In this document: positions 25,691 through 33,247 of the stretch, in pieces
How positions within the stretch are numbered: position 1 is the stretch's first letter
Layout: every line of letters starts with the position of its first letter
From: Akkermansia muciniphila
Lineage (GTDB): Bacteria > Verrucomicrobiota > Verrucomicrobiia > Limisphaerales > SXTU01
Reading direction: 5' to 3'
Length of the DNA: 64,000 bases
Assembly (NCBI GenBank): GCA_945874145.1
Contig: CAMCFN010000002.1
Location: 1 to 64,000 of the forward strand
Translations under genes and position numbers: made by a program
Notes under the pieces: generated by a model
Database searches by the model: none
Seen by the model: the letters and a program-made list of their open reading frames with translations, nothing else
What the model was told of the DNA's origin: nothing

Positions 25691-26545
25691 ATGACACGCC
25701 TTCGCATCTTCTGCGCCCTCGTCATTCTTGGCAGCTCCCTCTTCGCCGCCGCCCCCAAGGGCGAGCGCGTGTTCGTCACCGCGCACAGCTTCCATATCTT
25801 CACCGCGCAACGACTGGCACCGCTGGCCAAGGCCGCCGGCATTGAAGGCCACGTCTTGGTCGGCGCGCAGATGATTGGCGGCTCCAAAGTCATTCAGCAC
25901 TGGAACCTGCCCGACGAGAAGAACAAGGCCAAGAGCGTCCTTTCCGCAAGTGAGGCCGATGTCCTCACCATGTCGCCGCACGTCTATCTGCCGGATGAAG
26001 GCATTGACCGCTTCGTCGAACTTGGCGCAAAGCACAACCCCAAGCTGCGCTTCCTAGTGCAGCACTCCTGGATTCCGTGGGATGGCTGGGAAGGCAACGA
26101 CAAGGTCGCCAAGAACGAGGACCGTGACACGCGCTCACTCGACATCGTCCGAGCTGCGAATCTCAAGTGGCGCACCAACCTTGAAACCCAGATCAACGCC
26201 CTCAACCAAAAGCTCGGGCGCGACGCCGTGCGCATCGTGCCCGTCGGCGACGCCGTGATGAAGCTCCGCGAGCTCATTGCCGCTGGCAAAGCCCCCGGCC
26301 TCGCGAAGCAGACGGACCTCTTCACCGACCAGATCGGTCACGGCAAAGAGCCCATCCTCGCCCTCACCAGCTACTGCAACTTCGCCTGCATCTACCGCCT
26401 CTCTCCCGTCGGCCTGAAGGATGCCAACGCCAACCTCGACAAACTCAGCCCCGAGCTGCGCCCACTGCTCCAGCAAATCGCCTGGGACACCGTCAGCAGC
26501 TACCCCCTTTCCGGTGTTGCCCACAAGTCACCCTCCTCGAAATGA
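25691..26545 (+). CDS. secreted SGNH/GDSL-like hydrolase, putative
   Basis: About 284 residues from ATG 25691 (MTRLRIFCALVILGSS, a Sec signal peptide ending near AAA). The mature part begins GERVFVTAHSFHIF, where family members carry a Ser/His block, and near the C-terminus has DQIGHGKEPI, compatible with the Asp-x-x-His pair of SGNH hydrolases. A catalytic Ser in the usual GDS block is not obvious, so activity is uncertain. Its stop overlaps the start of the next esterase gene (ATGA), so the two form an operon probably concerned with deacylation of carbohydrates outside the cytoplasm. Confidence 0.6.
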   Translation: MTRLRIFCALVILGSSLFAAAPKGERVFVTAHSFHIFTAQRLAPLAKAAGIEGHVLVGAQMIGGSKVIQHWNLPDEKNKAKSVLSASEADVLTMSPHVYLPDEGIDRFVELGAKHNPKLRFLVQHSWIPWDGWEGNDKVAKNEDRDTRSLDIVRAANLKWRTNLETQINALNQKLGRDAVRIVPVGDAVMKLRELIAAGKAPGLAKQTDLFTDQIGHGKEPILALTSYCNFACIYRLSPVGLKDANANLDKLSPELRPLLQQIAWDTVSSYPLSGVAHKSPSSK

Positions 26546-28173
26546 AACTGCTCCCCCTGCTCGGTGTGCTCTGGGTTCTCTGCGGGGAAGCCCTCGCCGC
26601 AGAATCGCGTGATCTCATTCTCGTCGCTGGCCAGTCGAATGCAGTTGGCTATGACGCCAAGCCTGCTGAACTGTCCGCCGATACCATAGACCAGGCCGTG
26701 CTGTTTTGGTGGCGGGCCGGCGATCCACCGCCTGATGAGTTCGACACGACCAGCGGCGGCAAGTGGACGCACCTTCAGCCCCAGCCCAAGGGCAACCCGG
26801 CACCCAAGACGAAAGGGCCACGGCAGTATGGCAACTTCGCAAATGCCGCCGGCGGCTTCGGCCCGGAAATCGGCCTGGCCCGCGCGTTGATGGCGAAGGA
26901 GAAGCAGCCGCTCGCTATTGTGAAGGCCGCGTGGAGCGGCACGGGCATGGCGCAGGATTGGAATCCCGCCGACCTTGGGGCCGGCGGTTCCTGCTATCGC
27001 GCGCTCGTCTCCGAGACTAAAGCCGCCCTCACCGCCGCGAAGGAGCAGGGCATCACGCTGCGCCTGCGCGCCCTCGTGTGGGTGCAGGGGGAGAGTGACG
27101 CGAACGCCACGGCTGCCCCGCGCTACACGCAGGCGCTGGGCGACATGATTGCCGCGCTGCGCAAGGACTTGGCCGCGCCTGGACTTATCGCTCTGGTTGC
27201 GGTGAACACGCAGTTCGGGGGTGGCAAGAATGCGTTCATGCCGAAAATTGTTGAGGCCCAGCAGGCCCTCGCTGCGAAAGATTCCCGCTGTGCCTATGTG
27301 GATACGGCCACCGCCACCATTGCTAACAGCGCCCACTGGGATACCGCCGGCACGCTGGACGTGGGGCGACGCTTCGCCGAAGCGCTGCTGAAAACGGAGG
27401 CGAAACTCGCCACCTCCGCCACCGCCGCGCCGTTCCCCGGCAAGGTATCGCAGTGGAATGGGTTTGAGCGTTACGACTTTCAGGTGGATGGGAAGAACGT
27501 CTTGGTCGTCACGCCCAAGCAGGCTGCGCCCGGCAAGCCGTGGGTCTGGCATGGCGAGTTCTTCGGTCACAAGCCCGCGCCGGACATCGCGCTGCTGGGG
27601 AAAGGCTTTCATGTCGTTTACATGAGCGTGCCGAACATGCTCGGGTGTCCCGATGCGGTGGGGCATTGGAACAAGCTTTACGCGGAGCTGACGGGCAAAT
27701 ACGGCTTCGCGAAGCGCGCGGCGCTGGTGGGTCTCAGCCGGGGCGGTCTCTATTGCTACAACTGGGCGAGCGCGAATCCCGACAAGGTGGCGTGCCTCTA
27801 TGGCGATGCGCCGGTGTGCGACTTCAAGAGCTGGCCCGGCGGCAAGGGCAAGGGGAAGGGGAGCAAAGGCGACTGGGCGCTGGTGTTGAAGGTCTTCAAG
27901 TTCGCCGATGAGGCTCAGGCCTTGGCTTACAAAGGGAATCCCGTGGACAGTCTCGCGCCGCTGGCGAAGGCGAAGGTGCCGTTGCTGCACGTCTTCGGCG
28001 ATGCGGACGACGTGGTGCCGTGGGAGGAGAACACCGGCCTCATCGCCGACCGCTACAAGGCTCTCGGCGGGGACATCACGCTCATCCGCAAGCCCGGCAT
28101 CGGTCACCACCCGCACGGGCTGGAAGACAGCACGCCGATCGTGGAGTTCATCACGAATCACGCGGGCAAATAA
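26542..28173 (+). CDS. secreted two-domain esterase: SASA/CE6-like SGNH domain fused to alpha/beta-hydrolase
   Basis: 543 residues. Signal peptide (residues 1-20, ending EALAA). Domain 1, about 22-290: LILVAGQSNAVGY (GQSN block I with the catalytic Ser) and LVWVQGESDANA, the family's W-x-Q-G-E block, typical of sialate O-acetylesterase/carbohydrate esterase 6 proteins. Domain 2, about 300-543: alpha/beta-hydrolase with nucleophile elbow GLSRGG (Ser399), an acid in HVFGDADDVVPW and His in GHHPHG. Both active sites look complete. A Gly/Lys-rich loop (GGKGKGKGSKG) interrupts domain 2. Overlaps the preceding hydrolase gene by four bases. Confidence 0.85.
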   Translation: MKLLPLLGVLWVLCGEALAAESRDLILVAGQSNAVGYDAKPAELSADTIDQAVLFWWRAGDPPPDEFDTTSGGKWTHLQPQPKGNPAPKTKGPRQYGNFANAAGGFGPEIGLARALMAKEKQPLAIVKAAWSGTGMAQDWNPADLGAGGSCYRALVSETKAALTAAKEQGITLRLRALVWVQGESDANATAAPRYTQALGDMIAALRKDLAAPGLIALVAVNTQFGGGKNAFMPKIVEAQQALAAKDSRCAYVDTATATIANSAHWDTAGTLDVGRRFAEALLKTEAKLATSATAAPFPGKVSQWNGFERYDFQVDGKNVLVVTPKQAAPGKPWVWHGEFFGHKPAPDIALLGKGFHVVYMSVPNMLGCPDAVGHWNKLYAELTGKYGFAKRAALVGLSRGGLYCYNWASANPDKVACLYGDAPVCDFKSWPGGKGKGKGSKGDWALVLKVFKFADEAQALAYKGNPVDSLAPLAKAKVPLLHVFGDADDVVPWEENTGLIADRYKALGGDITLIRKPGIGHHPHGLEDSTPIVEFITNHAGK

Positions 28174-28422
28174 GTCGGGCGACCTTGCTCGTGGTCACGG
28201 ACGGACGCTACTAACAGCCGACGCGCTGAAAGAACACAGCCAGCAGGGTCGGGCCGTTCCAGCCGACGTTTGCGAACAGCCACGCCACCAAGATGAACTC
28301 GCCGAGTTGCCTCACTGGCCTTTGCAAATAGGCGAGCGAGGTGCGGAAGTTGTCCTGCCCCAAAGAGTAAACCCGAAACTCCGAAGCAAGGGCAGTTCGA
28401 TGGCGTGCTGATGGGGCAAGGA
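28174..28422. other. convergent intergenic region
   Basis: About 250 bases between the esterase stop and the repeat cluster; no gene or remnant that I can name. A minus-strand frame (28211-28477) has no recognisable domain and its composition does not look coding. Confidence 0.4.
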
Positions 28423-28542
28423 GCGCGGCTTTCAGGCCGCTGCAGAGCCGACTGGCAACGGGCGCTCGCAGCACCACTGCCTGACGCAGGTTTCTGCAGC
28501 CTGAAGGCCGCGCTGCTCGCCGACGCTCCCCAGTCGGCGCTC
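28423..28542. repeat. cluster of nested inverted repeats, copies B and C of the 18-base element
   Basis: Copy B (28423-28440, inverted) and copy C (28496-28513) of the GCGGCCTGAAGGCCGCGC element face each other. GAGCCGACTGG (28445-28455) pairs with CCAGTCGGCGCTC (28530-28542). The whole block could fold into one long branched structure between two convergent genes and may serve as a bidirectional terminator; it touches the end of the SDR gene. Confidence 0.6.
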
Positions 28543-29293
28543 AGTAAGTCGCCCGGCCGCCGGAGAGATCGAAGACGCTGCCGGTGCTGAACGAGCAGTC
28601 ATCCGAGCACAGCCAGGCGACCATGGCGGCCGCCTCGTCCACTTTGCCAAAGCGGCCCATCGGAATCTTCGAGAGCATGTAGTCGATGTGGAATTGCGCC
28701 ACCTGCTTGAGGATGTCCGTCTGGATGACGGCCGGCGTGATGCAGTTTACCAGAATGCCTTCCTTGGCGAGTTCCTTGCCGAGGGACTTGGTTAGGCCAA
28801 TGACGGCAGCTTTCGCCGCGCTATAGTGGGAGGCGGCGGGGTTGCCTTCCTTCCCGGCAATGCTCGCGATGTTGACGATGCGGCCGTAGTGCTGCTCCAG
28901 CATGATGGGCACGACCGCGCGGCAGACGTAAAAGACGGCGTTGAGATTGGTGTTCACCACGGCGAGCCACTGGTCAGGCGTGTATTCCCAAAGCTTGGCG
29001 TTGGCCCCCGCGATGCCCGCGTTATTCACCAGCAACTCGATGGAGCCAAACTCTTGCTTCGTGGCGGCGGCGGCGGCGGCAACGGCCTCCGGATCGGTGA
29101 GGTCCACTGTTTGCGTGGCGACGGGGCCGATCGCGGAGAGCTTTTCCTGCGCGTCCTTCAACGCCTCTGCGTCGCGGTCCCACAGGCAGACGTGCGCGCC
29201 CGATTGCAGCAGGCGCGTGCTGATGGCGAAGCCGATGCCGCGTGCGCCGCCGGTGACGATTCCGTGCTTTCCCTTCAAGTCGAGTTGGTTCAT
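28541..29293 (-). CDS. SDR-family oxidoreductase
   Basis: 250 residues. Rossmann fold with TGGARGIGF (residues 14-22) and NNAG (90-93); catalytic Ser144, Tyr157 and Lys161 in HYSAAK. The Asp in LWDRDAE after strand beta-2 points to NAD(H) rather than NADP(H). Closest in feel to FabG-like 3-oxoacyl reductases or sugar/polyol dehydrogenases; the substrate is not determinable. Monocistronic, convergent with the esterase operon. Confidence 0.9.
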   Translation of the reverse strand: MNQLDLKGKHGIVTGGARGIGFAISTRLLQSGAHVCLWDRDAEALKDAQEKLSAIGPVATQTVDLTDPEAVAAAAAATKQEFGSIELLVNNAGIAGANAKLWEYTPDQWLAVVNTNLNAVFYVCRAVVPIMLEQHYGRIVNIASIAGKEGNPAASHYSAAKAAVIGLTKSLGKELAKEGILVNCITPAVIQTDILKQVAQFHIDYMLSKIPMGRFGKVDEAAAMVAWLCSDDCSFSTGSVFDLSGGRATY

Positions 29294-29430
29294 GGGCTGC
29301 TTGGTTAGCGGCTCACGCGGCGGCGGACAAGCAACTTCTCACCCGTGCTGCGTGGCTTGGCCCGGCCGCGCCCTACTTTGGATGCAGCGTCGCAGCCAGC
29401 GCCAGTCCGGGGCCCGTGCCTTGGCGCGGC

Positions 29431-29615
29431 TCATTCGTGGTGAATGAACTGGTCGAAGATCTTCCCTTGCATCTCCGTGGGGAGGCCGCCGCCCGTGGTC
29501 GGCCACGGAGAGGGCCACGTCGTCGCCGGTGGGCATGCCTAGGAGCCTGCGAAAGTCATCTTGGCTGGCGCGGTTGTCGTCCATGACGAGGACGCGCCGG
29601 TCGGGGGGGGGGCAT
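29431..29615 (-). pseudogene. remnant of a receiver/histidine-kinase gene
   Basis: Read on the minus strand, MPPPDRRVLVMDDNRASQDDF and RRLLG match the start of a receiver domain as found in hybrid kinases (DDNRAxHxDFRKIL). About 20 codons later, in another frame, GGGLPTEMQGKIFDQFI matches the G-box end of a HATPase domain, then a stop. The body of both domains is missing, two frame changes are needed, and a run of ten C (minus strand) follows the first ATG. It looks like an internally deleted signalling gene just downstream of the PAS gene. The rest of 29294-29635 shows nothing else. Confidence 0.6.
29603..29612 (+). repeat. homopolymer of ten G
   Basis: A run of ten G (ten C on the minus strand) right after the ATG of the receiver remnant. 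With nine, the frame would read MPPPDRRVLVMDD; with ten it is shifted. Could be slippage, decay or sequencing error. Confidence 0.7.
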
Positions 29616-29635
29616 GCGGGCAGCGTTCAGGGTGG

Positions 29636-30370
29636 TCAGGGAGCGCTGGGCGGGCTCGGTGGTGGTTGCTGGGCGTCTAGGAACTCCAGGGCATACCGGG
29701 GTGGGAGGCCAGCCAGCTTCGCCAGCTCATCGACTTCCTTCTTCAATTCGATCATCCGCAACTCCCGCCCCACGGTGAGGCGGTTGAACTGCTCCATTAA
29801 CGCCGCGTGGCGTTGGAGCACTTCCGCAGCCTGCTTACGCTCGGTGATGTCCAGCAGCGCCGCCCGGCACTCATGTCCGTCCGGGGAGCGCAAGCCCTCC
29901 ACCTGCACCACGCGCGACACTGTGCCTTCATGCGACAGCCGCAGCTCGCAGCTCTGCTTGACCTCGCTGGCCAGGACACGCACGAGGAAATTCCTGAACA
30001 CGCCCCGGTCCGCCTCCGCCACGAACTCCCAAAAGCCCCGGCCCATCAGCCGCCCGCGCGCTATGCCCAGCAGCGTTGCCCCGAGGAAATTCATCGCGTG
30101 GACAGTGCCCTCGGGTGTGAAGGTGAAGTAGCCCACCGGCGCAAAGTCGTAGAGCTCCGTGTAGCGCTCCAAGAGCTCAGCGGATTGAAGCTGCGCCGCG
30201 CGCAGTTCCTCATTCTGCATCTCCAGCTCGATCTGGTGGACTTCGAACTCATGCTGGAGCCGCCGCAGGTCCGGCTCGTTCAGCGCCGGACGGGTTGCGG
30301 ACTGCTCTTTCAGTCGCGCCTCCGCCGCGTGCCGCAAGGCGACCGAGTCGATGGCAGGTTTAGGTTTCAT
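29636..30370 (-). CDS. orphan PAS-domain protein
   Basis: 244 residues. An N-terminal coiled-coil (LQHEFEVHQIELEMQNEELR, ~residues 38-60) leads to one PAS domain with a PAC end (YDFAPVGYFTFTPEGTVHAM to LLDITERKQAAE, about 73-195), then a second helical stretch and a Pro-rich tail. This is the usual N-terminus of a verrucomicrobial or proteobacterial PAS histidine kinase, but no HisKA or HATPase follows. Together with the decayed receiver/HATPase remnant just downstream, it is probably what is left of a larger hybrid kinase, or a stand-alone sensor feeding the kinase operon upstream. Confidence 0.75.
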   Translation of the reverse strand: MKPKPAIDSVALRHAAEARLKEQSATRPALNEPDLRRLQHEFEVHQIELEMQNEELRAAQLQSAELLERYTELYDFAPVGYFTFTPEGTVHAMNFLGATLLGIARGRLMGRGFWEFVAEADRGVFRNFLVRVLASEVKQSCELRLSHEGTVSRVVQVEGLRSPDGHECRAALLDITERKQAAEVLQRHAALMEQFNRLTVGRELRMIELKKEVDELAKLAGLPPRYALEFLDAQQPPPSPPSAP

Positions 30371-30488
30371 CAGCTACGTAGCGATACTTCAAGCGAGGGG
30401 GGAACCACACGCAAATAAGCGGCAACTTAGTAGTTCACCTGAGCCAGCCCGCTCGCGGCCGGCGGCACCAGCAGGCGACGAAGCGCCT

Positions 30489-30513
30489 CCCCTCTCCCAC
30501 GCAGGGCGAGGGG
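30489..30513. repeat. CCCTCTCCC-type hairpin
   Basis: CCCCTCTCCC, loop of five, GGGCGAGGGG: a 9-10 bp stem with one mismatch, just past the end of the NarL-type regulator gene. It could act as a terminator for that operon. Similar sequence occurs at 49175-49238. Confidence 0.5.
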
Positions 30514-30520
30514 AGCGCGG

Positions 30521-31210
30521 TCAGTGGCTGGCGCTGGATTGTGACTCCATCCAGCAGACGGCGTAGTGAACCAGTTCGGGGCTCGTGGTGAGCTTGAGCT
30601 TGGCCTTGATGTTCACGCGGTGGACTTCCACGGTCTTGACGCTGAGGTGGAGCTGGTCGGCGATTTCCTTGGTGCTACGGCCCTGGCCGATGAGCTGGAA
30701 GACCTCAAATTCGCGGTCGGAAAGGTTTTCCGGCGAGGCAGACGCCCCGGCGCGGTGCCCGGTGAACACGTCCATGATGCGCGCCGACATCTTCTCACTG
30801 ACGGAGACCCTGCCCTCCAGCACGGTGCGGATGGCTGCCATGATGCGCTTGCCGCCCTCCTGCTTCATCACGTAGCCGCGCGCGCCGGCGCGCAGCACGC
30901 GCTCGGCGTAGAGCGATTCGTCGTGCATCGAGATGACCAGCACGGCAAGGCCGGGCGCGAACGCCTGAATGTCCTTGATGGCTTCGAGGCCGCTCTTGCC
31001 GGGGAGGGAGATGTCCATGAGCACGAGATCAGGCCGGAGAGTTTCGATGGCCTGCATGGCCTTGCGGGCGTCGTCGGCCTGGGCGCAAACGGCGAGATCG
31101 GGCTGGGCGGTGATGAGCGCGACGAGGCCGTCGCGCATCATCGGGTGGTCGTCCACGATGAGGATGTGCTTCCGCGCGGTGGCGGTGGCGTGCTTCTTTT
31201 TGGGGTTCAT
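30521..31210 (-). CDS. NarL/FixJ-type response regulator
   Basis: 229 residues from ATG 31210. Receiver domain with acidic pair at residues 20-21 (LIVDDHP), phosphoacceptor Asp66 (LVLMDISLPG) and Lys116; LuxR-type helix-turn-helix near residues 160-225 (LSDREFEVFQLIGQGRSTKE, LHLSVKTVEVHRVNIKAKL). Its start overlaps the stop of the histidine kinase by ATGA, so it is surely the partner of that kinase. Controls transcription of unknown targets. Confidence 0.95.
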   Translation of the reverse strand: MNPKKKHATATARKHILIVDDHPMMRDGLVALITAQPDLAVCAQADDARKAMQAIETLRPDLVLMDISLPGKSGLEAIKDIQAFAPGLAVLVISMHDESLYAERVLRAGARGYVMKQEGGKRIMAAIRTVLEGRVSVSEKMSARIMDVFTGHRAGASASPENLSDREFEVFQLIGQGRSTKEIADQLHLSVKTVEVHRVNIKAKLKLTTSPELVHYAVCWMESQSSASH

Positions 31211-32655
31211 GGGGCGGATTCCTTCTTCGCGAGTGAGGTGGGCTGGTGGACCGAGCACGCGACGGTGGTGCCTTCAGACTCGCCACGTTGCACGATGACG
31301 GAGCCGCCGATCATCCCGGCGCGATACTGCATGATGCGCAGGCCCGCACCCGAGCGGGGCGGGGTGGCCGGGATGCCGCAGCCATTGTCCTTCACGGCGA
31401 GGAAGACGCGGTTGGCCTCGGCGGCGAGGCCGATCTCGATGCGGCGGGCCTTGCCGTGCTTGAGGGCGTTCGCCACGGCCTCCTGGGCGATGCGATACAG
31501 GTGCGTGGCGGTGGCGTTCTCATGGATCTGCACGGGGCGATCACAGCGGAAGCGGCAGTCCACGCCGAAAATCTGCGCGGTGGCATGTGCCAGCTCCTGA
31601 AGCGCGGACATCAGCCCCTCAGATTCCAAAACCACGGGGCACAAGCCGTGCGCGAGCATCCGCGTCTGGGCGATGACTTTCAGCAGGTGCCCGGCGATGT
31701 TGCCGGCCTGGGTGGAATGCGGTTTCGACTTGCGCGCCAGGGACTGCGCGAGCACTTGGCTCATCAATTCAATGCCGGCTAGCTGCTGGCAGATGCCATC
31801 GTGCAAGTCCTGGCCGATGCGCTGTTGCTCCCGTTCGCTGATGTTGAGCACCTCCTGCTCCAGCCGGCGGCGCTCGGTGATGTCGAGCATCGTGCCGACG
31901 AGCTTGCGCGGCTGGTCGCCGCTGAGGACAAGCTGGCTGGCGCTCTGGACGTGCCGCACCTCGCCGCCCGGGCGGAGGATGCGATACTCGAACCGCCACC
32001 CTTGCGCGGCGCGGATGCCCGCCTCAATGGTCGCCCGCGCGCGGTCCCGGTCAGCGGGGTGGACGTGATGGTTGAAGAAGTCATCCGACAATGGTTCCAG
32101 CGCGCCCGGCTCCACCCCAAGGATGCGGAACAGCTCGTCGGACCAGCGGGCCTTGCTGGGCATGGTCAGCTCAATCTCGTAACCGCCGAGGTGCGCGATC
32201 TGCTGGGCCGTGGCGAGCATGGCTTCGCTGCGGCGGAGCGCCTCCTCGGTGGCGGCGAGCCGGTGGTCGCGCTCGATTTGCGCCAGCGCGCGTTGGACGA
32301 CGGCGGGGAGGTGTTCGAGGAACTGGGCGTCCTTGACCACATAGTCCAGCGCTCCGCGCTTCATCATGTCCACGGCCACCCGCTCGTCGCCCTGGCCGGT
32401 GATGACGAGGAAGGGGGTGGTTTGCCCGAGCCTTTCGAGCTGACTGATAAATTCGGGGGCCTCGATGTCCTGAAGCTTGAGATCGAGCAGGAGCAGCGTG
32501 GGCCGGTGCTGGCCCAGCCACAGGAGGGCGTCCCGCCCGGACGTGGCGGAGGCGGTCGTGTAGCCAGCGCGCGTGAGGCCACGCTCCATGAGCCGGCCCA
32601 GTCCCAGATCGTCATCCACCACCAGGATTGTGCTCGGTTGGGGTGGCTCGGCCAT
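31207..32655 (-). CDS. REC-PAS-histidine kinase (HisKA_3/HATPase, NarX/UhpB type)
   Basis: 482 residues from ATG 32655. N-terminal receiver (TILVVDDD, Asp58 in LLLLDLKL, Lys in YVVKD), a PAS domain about residues 150-265 (ending GTMLDITERRRLEQ), HisKA_3 with His285 in RIGQDLHDGICQQLAG, and a HATPase with VANALKHG and DNGCGIP. No membrane segment, so it is cytoplasmic. The receiver at the N-terminus suggests that it is itself controlled by a kinase, perhaps through the small receiver protein encoded just before it. Partner: the overlapping NarL-type regulator. Confidence 0.94.
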   Translation of the reverse strand: MAEPPQPSTILVVDDDLGLGRLMERGLTRAGYTTASATSGRDALLWLGQHRPTLLLLDLKLQDIEAPEFISQLERLGQTTPFLVITGQGDERVAVDMMKRGALDYVVKDAQFLEHLPAVVQRALAQIERDHRLAATEEALRRSEAMLATAQQIAHLGGYEIELTMPSKARWSDELFRILGVEPGALEPLSDDFFNHHVHPADRDRARATIEAGIRAAQGWRFEYRILRPGGEVRHVQSASQLVLSGDQPRKLVGTMLDITERRRLEQEVLNISEREQQRIGQDLHDGICQQLAGIELMSQVLAQSLARKSKPHSTQAGNIAGHLLKVIAQTRMLAHGLCPVVLESEGLMSALQELAHATAQIFGVDCRFRCDRPVQIHENATATHLYRIAQEAVANALKHGKARRIEIGLAAEANRVFLAVKDNGCGIPATPPRSGAGLRIMQYRAGMIGGSVIVQRGESEGTTVACSVHQPTSLAKKESAP

Positions 32656-32657
32656 GC

Positions 32658-33104
32658 TCAGGGCTTCCCGTTGATGTCCGGCACCTGCACGAGGGCGACA
32701 AAAACCCCCATCTGCTTGATGGTCTCGGCGAAGTGCGCGTAGTCCACCGGCTTGACGATGTAGTTGTTGCACCCGAGCTCGTGGCAGCGGGCCACTTCGC
32801 GCGGGTCTTCGGTGGTGGTGAGCATGATGATGGGCAGCTTCCGCAGGCTGGGATCCTCCTTGGTTTGGCGGAGCACTTCCACGCCGTCCACCTTCGGCAT
32901 GCGGATGTCCAGGAGCAGCAGATACGCCGTGTCGGTCTGGCGTTGCCGGCCGGGGCCGCGGCGAAAGAGGAAATCAAGGATTTGCTGGCCATCCACAAAA
33001 CGTTGGATGGTGTTATGCAGGCCGGCGCGCCGGAGGTTCTTCTCGATGAGGAGCGCGTGTCCGTCGTCGTCATCCGCGATGAGGAGCACCACTTCCTTGG
33101 TCAT
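32658..33104 (-). CDS. single-domain response regulator (Rcp1-like receiver)
   Basis: 148 residues from ATG 33104 (MTKEVVLLIADDDDGH); an in-frame ATG at 33119 would add five residues. Receiver only: acidic cluster at 11-14, Asp66 in LLLDIRMPKVDG, Thr in MLTTTED and Lys in YIVKPVDY. The long loop with FLFRRGPGRQRQTD and the overall shape match the Rcp1/CheY-like receivers found beside PAS and phytochrome kinases. It ends two bases before the kinase start, so phosphotransfer among the three operon products is likely. Confidence 0.92.
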   Translation of the reverse strand: MTKEVVLLIADDDDGHALLIEKNLRRAGLHNTIQRFVDGQQILDFLFRRGPGRQRQTDTAYLLLLDIRMPKVDGVEVLRQTKEDPSLRKLPIIMLTTTEDPREVARCHELGCNNYIVKPVDYAHFAETIKQMGVFVALVQVPDINGKP

Positions 33105-33247
33105 ACAGGCATTGTTCATGGTCGGCGTGTTTTGTAAGTATTCTGCTCCACAACCGCCGGGCAAGCCCGTTCTCCCCCGGCTCCGGGCCGGGGACAGACT
33201 GCGGTGCCTTAAGCGACCCAGTCACGCCGCCGCATTTCCGTGGTGAC

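Noticed and set aside
26500-28161. 553-codon minus-strand frame opposite the two-domain esterase
   Set aside because: No recognisable motif, while the plus strand has signal peptide and two active sites.
29339-29584. 81-codon minus-strand frame as an intact small gene
   Set aside because: Receiver and HATPase similarity lies in two different frames, so a remnant is the better reading.
29603-29612. poly-G run as a proven phase-variation switch
   Set aside because: The downstream gene is already damaged at a second place; slippage or sequencing error explains it as well.
30566-32742. long plus-strand frames opposite the kinase and its regulator
   Set aside because: The minus strand has phosphoacceptor residues, HisKA_3 and LuxR motifs in order and coupled starts.
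33175-33193. CCCCGGC/GCCGGGG hairpin downstream of argH
   Set aside because: Seven-bp stem without a T-run in either direction; could be chance in GC-rich sequence.
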